From positions 1-5,012 of the forward strand of contig JAFZIX010000172.1 in NCBI GenBank assembly GCA_017554135.1: DNA of 5,012 nucleotides. The letters run 5' to 3'. Both the position numbers and the translations under genes were made by a program. The DNA comes from Bacteroidales bacterium (GTDB taxonomy: Bacteria > Bacteroidota > Bacteroidia > Bacteroidales > UBA932). Below, piece by piece: positions 1-5,012 of the stretch (positions are counted from its first letter, which is position 1; the number at the start of each line of letters is the position of its first letter). The notes below the pieces were generated by a model. It saw nothing but the letters and a program-made list of their open reading frames with translations, was not told the DNA's origin and made no database searches.

Positions 1-2723
1 GGGATGGCCTCCTCCGCCTCTGCGGATTCCGGAACGGCCGAATCCATCATCACCATATTGCTTGCTGCCTTGCTCATAACCCTGCCGGATGCTCCGACCA
101 GGCCTCGGACATATATCCTGGGACTGGATGCGTCTATACCGCATATATCATAAGAAGAGATATAGGGCGCCGACGGTCTGGTGGCTCTTGCAGTACGCCA
201 TGCGTTGCGGGTGATGCGTTCGGTGCTCACATCGAAAACGCTTGCGGCGCACTCTACTCCTGCGAGCGTCTTGATGCCGAAAGTGTAACTTGCGCCCGGG
301 GCGGTGGTGTCCAGGAAGCGGCTGAACTCCAGCGGCAGGTCATACGTATGGTCTTCTTTCTGCAGGTGGCAACTGTGGGAATAGCTCTTCTTGTTCTGGA
401 AATAGATGAACCTCAGCGTCATCGCCTCCGGGTCGGATGCCTTCATCTTATAGTCGAAAGTCATGCTTGCGGGGCCGTCCCCCGGCGCGAAGCGCTCCAT
501 TCTCTTCCAGAGCAACTTGCTGCCGGGTCCGAATGCTTCCACTACCATCCAGACAGGCTTGTCTCCGGCAACAACCTTGACCGAAATACTCTCCTTGAGG
601 CCTTCCTTATCTTTGAAGAAGTACTCCGAGGGCTCCGTTGTTTCGTTGGAATTAACGGTATAGCTTTTTTGCCATTCCATCGTTTCGCCGGTGGCATCCG
701 TCACCTTTACGGTGAGATAATACCAGTCATAACGGGATGAATTCATCGTACTGTCTACAGGGAAGGTGATGTCGAATCGGCCGTCTTTGTCCGGAGAGAG
801 CTGCCCGGACGCATATTCATCGCCATGGTGTTTTACGGTATATTCGATGCGGGAAGATGCCAGGCTGTGCCCGGAGTAGGCATATACGGTTCCTCCCGTC
901 TTGATTTCGCTGATGGGGCGTTTGAAGGAGCCCTCCTTGTCGAAAACCAGATCGAAGGTCGGAAGCACGAAGTCGTCCACCCGGATTTCCCTGGTGATCA
1001 GGTGCTTGTCCCCGTGCTTGACGGTAATATAATACCATCCGTTCTGGCTGCTGCGTTTGAGCAGGAATTCTCCGGCGACGCTGCCGAATTCGTTGGTGCT
1101 CAGTTTCTTGCTTTCGATAAGTTTCCTCTTTGTATCCAGAAGTTCCACGGTCACGGATGTGCCTTTGCCCACACCCTTCAGTTGTTGCTTTCCTTTATAG
1201 AGAACCGCCTTGAAATGCACGGTTTCATCCGGATTGTATGCGCTGCGGTCGGTAAGGAGCACGGCGTTCATCCTGTCGGGTTCATCGCTTTCGGGTTTGT
1301 CTTGCCATGCATAAACTGTGGCAAGGCGGGAAGCACGCTCGCGCCCGTCGCTGCATCGCACGCGCAACTGATAATTGTGGTTACGCTCTCCCATGCGATG
1401 CGACATGCTTGCGGGCAGGGGAGTGTAGCCTTCAAGTGTCAGGTTGGCACTTTCAAGCACCTTTTCTTCTTTGATCAGTTCAACCTTTACCTTCTCCAAG
1501 GGCTTGCCGCTGATGAAATCTGTCGCCCACACCCCGATTCCGGAGCTGCTCTTGCGGAAACTGGCGGAAATGGTGTATTTCTGATATTCAGTTTCTGCCG
1601 AGGTCTTGCCCTGGAAACATTTAACAGAATAAGTGTCATCTGCAAAGTCAGGAAGGTCAAGGGAAATCTTGTCTTCTACATAAAAACTCTTTGCAGGATT
1701 GCTGATCTTCTTTTCCCAGACTTTTTCTTTGCCCTTCAGGATCTGCGCGGTTGCAGTTTCGAGATTCCGTAGGGAAATAGTCAGTTTGCCGTCGTTGATA
1801 TCGATGGAAATGCCCTTGTCGTTCAGCATTTCGGCCAGCTCCTTTGCTCCTGTGCATCGGTCGGCGATCTTCTTCTCATCTCCCTTGAATTCAGCACGCC
1901 TTTTCTCAAAGGCCTTGATGTCATCGTCGAGTGCCTTGAAGTCGGCAGAACTGCCCTTCATTACTTCGTTTTCTCTGGTGGTCAATTCGTTGAATCTGGC
2001 CTCCAGTAACGCTTCTTCCGCCAGCAGTGCGGCCGCTTTGCCATCCCATTTCTTGATGAAAGAATCACATGAAGGCTTGAACTTCTCGATGTCGTGATAA
2101 TACTGCTCTATGTCGAGGAACTCCGCGAAGGCAGAGAGAGGATAATCCTTGAATTCTGCCATGAGTTGCTTGGGATCATTTATCACCAAGAGGCAGAACT
2201 GGTAATCGTTCTTGAGTAAGTCCGGCAGCAGGCCGAAATAATTGGGATTATACTGAAACTCTTGTTTGTAGAATTCCGGATTGTACGCTGCTTTGAGTTG
2301 TTTGGCGTTGGCCTCCACGAATTCTTTCTGTTTCTTTTGTCTGGATTTAGATTGCCATGTATTATCCCAGCTGGTATACCTGTCATTGAGCATAAACTCA
2401 GCAACCGGTTCACCGAATTCTATTATATCCTTGTTTCGCGCGGCATTCTCGTTGTCCCACAGTTTCCAGTTGCCGGAAATGCGTACCTGAGCCAGTTTTA
2501 CGGCCGCATCATAGAAATCCCATGTGAGATGCCTGATCTTGGCCTCGGCCTTGATCTTTTCCAGAACACTTTCCTGTGTCTTTGGCTTGTCGGCGCTTTC
2601 GGCAGCATAATACTCCTTCCAGAGGGCGACGAGGGTGTGGTCGTCCTTATCTTTGGGCGTTGTGGAGGAGGTCAGGATCAGTGCGGTCATCAGTGTCAGT
2701 GCTATGGGCTTGAAGATATTCAT
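1..2723 (-). CDS. Bacterial alpha-2-macroglobulin family protein, N-terminal 907 codons (3' end outside window)
   Basis: An uninterrupted minus-strand frame runs from ATG at 2723 to the left edge with no stop. Residues 1-20 (MNIFKPIALTLMTALILTSS) form a Sec-type signal peptide. No cysteine follows it until residue 177, so it is probably not a lipoprotein, unlike E. coli YfhM. Residues 30-300 are mostly charged and helical, with a Lys/Glu-rich coiled-coil-like part at about 228-300. The family call rests on the MG2 signature LLTDRSAYNPDETVHFKAVL (489-508) and on VDDFVLPTFDL (582-592), which matches the typical entry into the next macroglobulin domain. Two WYY-[IL]-TVK strands (563-569, 667-673) fit repeated MG beta-sandwiches. 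The visible part ends in an acidic Met/Ala/Glu-rich stretch (890-907). Full-length relatives are about 1,800-2,000 residues, so roughly half is missing, including any thioester site. Family members are periplasmic or envelope protease traps. The start overlaps the folC stop by 4 bases, indicating co-transcription and coupled translation. Confidence 0.9.
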   Translation of the reverse strand, partial: MNIFKPIALTLMTALILTSSTTPKDKDDHTLVALWKEYYAAESADKPKTQESVLEKIKAEAKIRHLTWDFYDAAVKLAQVRISGNWKLWDNENAARNKDIIEFGEPVAEFMLNDRYTSWDNTWQSKSRQKKQKEFVEANAKQLKAAYNPEFYKQEFQYNPNYFGLLPDLLKNDYQFCLLVINDPKQLMAEFKDYPLSAFAEFLDIEQYYHDIEKFKPSCDSFIKKWDGKAAALLAEEALLEARFNELTTRENEVMKGSSADFKALDDDIKAFEKRRAEFKGDEKKIADRCTGAKELAEMLNDKGISIDINDGKLTISLRNLETATAQILKGKEKVWEKKISNPAKSFYVEDKISLDLPDFADDTYSVKCFQGKTSAETEYQKYTISASFRKSSSGIGVWATDFISGKPLEKVKVELIKEEKVLESANLTLEGYTPLPASMSHRMGERNHNYQLRVRCSDGRERASRLATVYAWQDKPESDEPDRMNAVLLTDRSAYNPDETVHFKAVLYKGKQQLKGVGKGTSVTVELLDTKRKLIESKKLSTNEFGSVAGEFLLKRSSQNGWYYITVKHGDKHLITREIRVDDFVLPTFDLVFDKEGSFKRPISEIKTGGTVYAYSGHSLASSRIEYTVKHHGDEYASGQLSPDKDGRFDITFPVDSTMNSSRYDWYYLTVKVTDATGETMEWQKSYTVNSNETTEPSEYFFKDKEGLKESISVKVVAGDKPVWMVVEAFGPGSKLLWKRMERFAPGDGPASMTFDYKMKASDPEAMTLRFIYFQNKKSYSHSCHLQKEDHTYDLPLEFSRFLDTTAPGASYTFGIKTLAGVECAASVFDVSTERITRNAWRTARATRPSAPYISSYDICGIDASSPRIYVRGLVGASGRVMSKAASNMVMMDSAVPESAEAEEAI
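2720..2723 (-). promoter_or_regulatory. ATGA stop/start overlap coupling folC and the macroglobulin gene
   Basis: On the minus strand the ATG of the macroglobulin gene (2723-2721) overlaps the TGA of folC (2722-2720). No strong Shine-Dalgarno sequence precedes the ATG; the nearest purine stretch is the CAGAG just upstream. This arrangement suggests that ribosomes finishing folC re-initiate on the macroglobulin gene, which has no visible promoter of its own. Confidence 0.75.
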
Positions 2724-4084
2724 GGCTCTGTGGTTTCGTTAAACAAGGGCAAGGCCTCGGCCACCACGAAGGTGCTTCCGCCTATGTATATGAGAGGCTT
2801 TGGCAAGTCTTGTGCCAAGGTCAGTGCCCGGCGCACGGCATCGGCTACGGCCGGCACGGTGATGGCCTTGATCTCCGGCCGAAGTTCCGCCAGCCGCACT
2901 GCCAGTTCCTCCGCCGGCATTGATCTGGGGGAGTCGGGGGCGGTGAGGATGTAGGTGGCATCCGCCGGCATCATCGGCGCAATCCCCGCCAGGTCCTTAT
3001 CCGCCATTATCCCGTAGACTATAACCAGGTTCCGGCCTTCGCGCTGCAGCCCTTCCAGCCTTCCGAAATTCTCTTTCAGCGCCGGCGGATTGTGGCCGAT
3101 ATCGCAAATCACCTCCGGCTCGCGGCAAACCAGCTGCCACCTTCCCCACAACCCGGTTATCTTGGCGCTGGACGGTATTGCCTCACAGGACCTACGCCAC
3201 CCTCGGCTTAGAGGGAGGGGCCCATCGCAGATGGGAGGGGCATTGTCCGCGGTAGCGGTCAAGGCGGTCGGTGAGGCAATAACCGCCAGCGCTACTAACA
3301 CGGTATGAAGATTCAGATTCTGGCAGGGACCTGTGAGGTCCATACGCGCCAACAAATCAGATTCGCCGTCAAATTCCGGGATATCGGAGGCGAAGGTCAG
3401 GGGAGTGCCGAGGACGAGGGCGGCGGCTTCGAAAACCGGCGCGGTTTCATCGTCACGCACACCCACGACGGCAGGAACGCCGGGTTTGAAGATTCCGGCC
3501 TTTTCCCACGCGATGGCCGACCGGGTGGATCCCAGTAACGCGCAGTGGTCCAGGCCGATAGATGTAATGACCGACAGGACCGGTGTTATGATATTGGTAG
3601 AATCCAGCCTTCCTCCAAGTCCCGCCTCAATCACGGCAGCATTTACACCCCTCTTTGCGAACCACCAGAAAGCCATTCCGGTAGTCACCTCGAAGAACGA
3701 CAATCCCTCCAACTCGGCTTCGTAAACATTCAAAAACTCCCAGACCTCCTCTCTCGAAATCATCTCATACTCGTCGCCGCTAACAATCTTCATCCTCTCC
3801 CTGAAATCCTGCAGGTGCGGCGACGTGTAGAGTCCGACGTGGCGGGGGGCGGGGCAGTTCGCAGAAGTTTTTTGAGTGAGCCCGTGCGTGGCGGTAGCGG
3901 AGCGAACTGCCCCACCCCCCGCGAGCGCTGCGGCCAGCATGCTGCACACGCTGCCCTTGCCGTTCGTGCCCGCCACATGCACACACGGATATGCCCTCCA
4001 CGGATCCCCGAGCAAAGCCGAAAGCCGCTCCATTCCGGCGAGCCCCGGCTTGTAGGCATCACCCGTAAAACCTACTTTCTGCAC
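2720..4084 (-). CDS. folC: Folylpolyglutamate synthase / dihydrofolate synthase FolC carrying two in-frame palindromic insertions
   Basis: This cytoplasmic Mur-ligase-type enzyme joins glutamate to dihydropteroate and/or to tetrahydrofolate, using ATP. From the GTG at 4084 it is 454 residues. Visible motifs are the P-loop HVAGTNGKGS (36-45), GLYTSPHL (84-91), FFEVTTGMAFWWFA (130-143), EAGLGGRLDSTN (153-164), ITSIGLDH (173-180), WEKAGIFKPGVP (193-204), GLWGRWQ (311-317), CDIGHNP (327-333) and YGIMADKD (357-364). All the expected ATP and metal-binding regions are present, so the enzyme is probably active. Two segments look extra for the family: residues 55-81, between the P-loop helix and GLYTSPHL, and about 270-300, before GLWGRWQ. 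Each coincides with a long DNA palindrome. The reading frame stays open to a TGA at 4160-4162, and the residues upstream of the GTG (YNERLNALFFRFQSV) resemble the usual FolC N-terminus, so the real start is probably further upstream. It is the first gene of an operon with the macroglobulin gene. Confidence 0.93.
   Translation of the reverse strand: MQKVGFTGDAYKPGLAGMERLSALLGDPWRAYPCVHVAGTNGKGSVCSMLAAALAGGGAVRSATATHGLTQKTSANCPAPRHVGLYTSPHLQDFRERMKIVSGDEYEMISREEVWEFLNVYEAELEGLSFFEVTTGMAFWWFAKRGVNAAVIEAGLGGRLDSTNIITPVLSVITSIGLDHCALLGSTRSAIAWEKAGIFKPGVPAVVGVRDDETAPVFEAAALVLGTPLTFASDIPEFDGESDLLARMDLTGPCQNLNLHTVLVALAVIASPTALTATADNAPPICDGPLPLSRGWRRSCEAIPSSAKITGLWGRWQLVCREPEVICDIGHNPPALKENFGRLEGLQREGRNLVIVYGIMADKDLAGIAPMMPADATYILTAPDSPRSMPAEELAVRLAELRPEIKAITVPAVADAVRRALTLAQDLPKPLIYIGGSTFVVAEALPLFNETTEP
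3165..3292. repeat. 128-bp palindromic element inside folC (22-bp imperfect arms, internal hairpins)
   Basis: Arm 3165-3186 and arm 3271-3292 are reverse complements over 21 bases with one single-base bulge on each side; the inner 10 bases (ATTGCCTCAC and its complement) pair perfectly. The 84-base spacer holds further symmetry: CCCATC-GCA-GATGGG at 3221-3235, CCCTC-GGCTTA-GAGGG at 3200-3215, CCGC-GGTA-GCGG at 3247-3258, and a 9-base direct repeat GGGAGGGGC at 3213 and 3233. It encodes folC residues from about 265 to 307, a region rich in Pro, Ala, Ser and Arg lying between the conserved NLNLHTVLVALAVI and GLWGRWQ and appearing about 14-16 residues longer than usual. The outer arm on the 3292 side encodes native-looking residues (ALAVIA), so the true insertion boundary may lie inside the arms. 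Confidence 0.68.
3842..3922. repeat. 81-bp palindromic element inside folC (21-bp inverted arms)
   Basis: The left arm is 3842-3862 (begins GCGGGGGGCGGGG) and the right arm is 3902-3922 (ends CCCCACCCCCCGC). They are reverse complements at 20 of 21 positions. In the folC mRNA the single mismatch becomes a G-U wobble, giving a continuous 21-pair stem with a 39-base loop. The element is exactly 27 codons, folC residues 55-81 (starts AGGGAVRSATATHGL), so it does not disturb the frame. The residues before and after it are good FolC sequence (SMLAAAL and HVGLYTSPHL), and the family normally has only a few residues here. The spacer contains GCGGTAGCGG at 3891-3900, also found in the second folC element. 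It is best read as a small palindromic mobile or repetitive element that has become protein-coding. Confidence 0.8.
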
Positions 4085-4135
4085 CGACTGAAAACGGAAA
4101 AAAAGCGCATTCAGGCGCTCATTATATAATTCAAT
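4085..4135 (-). other. folC: Probable N-terminal extension of folC with a possible ATT start
   Basis: Reading the folC frame upstream of the GTG at 4084 gives IELYNERLNALFFRFQSV directly ahead of QKVGFTGDAYKPGL. Bacteroides FolC proteins, as remembered, begin close to M-N-Y-Q-E-T-x-x-Y-L and continue to FQxVGxxAYKxGL, so these extra 17 residues align with the expected N-terminus. No ATG, GTG or TTG exists in frame between the GTG and the upstream TGA at 4160-4162. The ATT at 4133-4135 falls where the family initiator methionine would be, and a CTG at 4151-4153 is the other near-cognate option. With this start the protein would be 471 residues. Either a rare start codon is used, a point error or mutation has removed an ATG, or translation starts at the GTG with a shortened protein. 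Confidence 0.5.
4098..4120 (-). terminator. Intrinsic-terminator-like hairpin in the folC leader or 5' coding region
   Basis: On the minus strand GAGCGC (4120-4115), a six-base loop CTGAAT, and GCGCTT (4108-4103, outer pair G-U) form a stem followed by an uninterrupted T run (seven T's at 4104-4098, of which two are in the stem). It lies between the putative folC promoter and the GTG start, where an attenuator would sit. The stem is short, and if folC starts at 4135 the sequence is coding (NERLNALFF), so this may be coincidence. Confidence 0.3.
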
Positions 4136-4146
4136 ATCAAATTCCG

Positions 4147-4178
4147 GTTGCAGCTGAATTCAAAAATAGTTATTTTTG
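4147..4178 (+). promoter_or_regulatory. Putative Bacteroidetes-type promoter for the PurL-like gene
   Basis: TATTTTTG at 4171-4178 matches the Bacteroidetes -7 consensus TAnnTTTG. GTTG at 4147-4150, 20 bases upstream, matches 3 of 4 bases of the -33 TTTG. Transcription would begin at about 4183-4186, leaving a very short A-rich leader before the ATG at 4198. A purine run (GAGGG, 4178-4182) lies just upstream of that predicted start and so probably would not serve as a ribosome binding site for the ATG. Confidence 0.5.
4161..4168 (-). promoter_or_regulatory. Putative Bacteroidetes-type -7 element for the folC operon
   Basis: On the minus strand 4168-4161 reads TATTTTTG, a match to TAnnTTTG. 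The -33 region, which would lie near 4189-4194, is only T-rich (TTTT), a weak match. Predicted transcription start is about 4154-4157, which leaves about 20 bases to the ATT at 4135 or about 70 to the GTG at 4084. It is the mirror image of the rightward -7 element two bases away. Confidence 0.45.
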
Positions 4179-4197
4179 AGGGATTTTGATAAAAAAG

Positions 4198-5012
4198 ATG
4201 GAAATTAAGTCATCAGCGCTGCACTCGCCCTACGTCATCGACGGAGTCCGCCAGAGCGTAACTCCCGCCCAGATTCTGGGTGGCGTGAGCGTGTATCCTG
4301 CAGAGGCCGCACCCGCGGAACCGCTGCCGCCGATGGTGGACGAGACTCCCGATGTGGACCCTTCCCCGGCGACGCTGGATCCCCGCAGGCTGGAGAAATA
4401 TCTCTCCGCCGTGCTCAAGGCCCGCCGCAGTTTTCCTATGGCGTTCGCCGGCCCGTTCACCCGCGGCCGACTCGCCTGGGCGCTGATAGACAGCAGCTGG
4501 AAACTCGGGCATTTCCGCATCGGGGACCTTTCGGTGGATGTCAACTGGAAATGGAACAATCTCAAGGTAGGCAACACCGCCGGATTCTACTATTCGGTGG
4601 AGGCCCTCGGCGAGATGCTGGACGCCTTGAACATTCAGGTCAGGGACTACGACTTCACCACCTCAGACGGCGACTGCGAACTCAATGTCACCGCCGACCT
4701 CCGTCCCCGCACCGACGACGAAGACCTTGTGGAGCAGCCGTACACCACGCCGGATCCTCACATCGGCGCAGCAGGCATCTCCAATGCCTTGCAGCCGGAC
4801 GAATCCTCCTGGATCATCTACATTCCCTTCGATTCCTCCCAGTACCGCCTCGGCGGCTCGCTGCTTGCGCAGACCCAGGGCCTGAATCCTCCCACGGCGC
4901 CGCAGGTAGACGACACCGACTATTTCATCGACTGCTTCGAAGTCGTCCGGGAACTGGTGGAGGACGGGATAGTGCTGGCGGGTGCAGGTGTAGGGGAAGG
5001 AGGAATCCTCAC
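4198..5012 (+). CDS. Degenerate PurL (FGAM synthase)-like protein, N-terminal 271 codons (3' end outside window)
   Basis: The frame is open from ATG at 4198 to the right edge. A TTG at 4186 is a possible alternative start, and the stop at 4177-4179 bounds the frame. Residues 1-60 match nothing recognised and end in a Pro/Asp/Glu-rich linker (about 34-59). From about 80 onward the order of motifs follows the C-terminal half of the large FGAM synthase PurL: FTRGRLAWALIDSSW (87-101) for the RLAxxEALTN helix, GDLSVDVNWKW (109-119) for LSANWMW, FYYSVEALGEMLDALNIQV (130-148) for LYxAVxAxxxFxxxLGINI, CELNVTADLRP (160-170) for the VTA strand, YRLGGSLLAQTQG (216-228) for RLGGSALAQ, and DYFIDCFEVVRELVEDGIVLAG (241-262). 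The catalytic PTGKDSxSM stretch is replaced by VRDYDFTTS, and the HD of AxHDxSxGG by AG (AGAGVGEGG, 261-269). The large N-terminal PurL part is absent and no glutaminase can be seen. It is therefore probably not a working FGAM synthase; its role is unknown. It is transcribed divergently from folC. Confidence 0.62.
   Translation, partial: MEIKSSALHSPYVIDGVRQSVTPAQILGGVSVYPAEAAPAEPLPPMVDETPDVDPSPATLDPRRLEKYLSAVLKARRSFPMAFAGPFTRGRLAWALIDSSWKLGHFRIGDLSVDVNWKWNNLKVGNTAGFYYSVEALGEMLDALNIQVRDYDFTTSDGDCELNVTADLRPRTDDEDLVEQPYTTPDPHIGAAGISNALQPDESSWIIYIPFDSSQYRLGGSLLAQTQGLNPPTAPQVDDTDYFIDCFEVVRELVEDGIVLAGAGVGEGGIL

Noticed and set aside
825..1772. A 315-codon plus-strand open frame
   Set aside because: It lies wholly antisense to the macroglobulin gene, whose frame gives recognisable MG2 and adjacent-domain motifs; the antisense product shows no family motif.
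2262..2954. A 230-codon plus-strand open frame
   Set aside because: It crosses the folC/macroglobulin junction on the opposite strand and encodes no recognisable protein; the two minus-strand genes account for the sequence.
3165..3292. CRISPR-like repeats
   Set aside because: Only one 9-base direct repeat (GGGAGGGGC, two copies) is present, with no regularly spaced array or cas genes in view.
3842..3922. Reading the large palindrome as a transcription terminator
   Set aside because: It lies inside the conserved folC frame, has no T run directly after the stem in either direction, and has a 39-base loop, so an insertion element fits better.
3545..4129. A 194-codon plus-strand open frame
   Set aside because: It is antisense to the best-conserved FolC motifs and runs through the palindrome; treated as a shadow.
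4230..4577. A 115-codon minus-strand open frame (and a shorter one at 4213-4512)
   Set aside because: It is opposite the PurL-like frame, which has coherent motifs and extends to the window edge.
4198..5012. Calling this gene purL outright
   Set aside because: It starts at about the middle of PurL, and the catalytic motifs are replaced, so the enzymatic name would mislead.

Overview
The window looks like a chromosomal segment from a member of the Bacteroidota, probably order Bacteroidales. Three things point that way: Bacteroidetes-type -7 promoter motifs (TAnnTTTG), a Bacteroidetes-style bacterial alpha-2-macroglobulin, and a FolC whose N-terminus resembles Bacteroides FolC. The assignment rests on family resemblance recalled from memory, since no search could be run. 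Coding sequence is moderately GC-rich, and the only clearly non-coding stretch is an AT-rich divergent intergenic region at about 4136-4197.

Layout: (1) Positions 1-2723, minus strand, hold the first 907 codons of a large secreted alpha-2-macroglobulin-family protein that runs off the left edge. (2) Positions 2720-4084, minus strand, hold folC (folylpolyglutamate/dihydrofolate synthase). Its stop overlaps the macroglobulin start in an ATGA, so the two form an operon read right to left. Homology suggests the folC product really starts upstream of the GTG at 4084, possibly at an ATT at 4135. (3) The intergenic region carries two outward-facing promoter -7 motifs arranged as an 18-bp palindrome, which would fire folC leftward and the next gene rightward. 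(4) Positions 4198 to the right edge, plus strand, hold the first 271 codons of a protein resembling the C-terminal half of FGAM synthase (PurL), with the usual catalytic motifs replaced.

The most unusual feature is inside folC. The gene contains two long imperfect palindromes, 3842-3922 (21-bp arms) and 3165-3292 (22-bp arms). Both are translated in frame, lie where FolC alignments would not expect such sequence, and share a 10-base core. They look like small palindromic mobile elements tolerated inside a coding gene, comparable to Rickettsia palindromic elements. The other points of interest are the degenerate PurL-like protein, the possible non-canonical folC start, and the mirror-image divergent promoter.

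The genes do not make an obvious single pathway. FolC and PurL-like both touch folate/purine metabolism in family terms, but the PurL-like protein is probably not an active FGAM synthase. The macroglobulin is a cell-envelope defence or housekeeping protein that shares only its transcript with folC.
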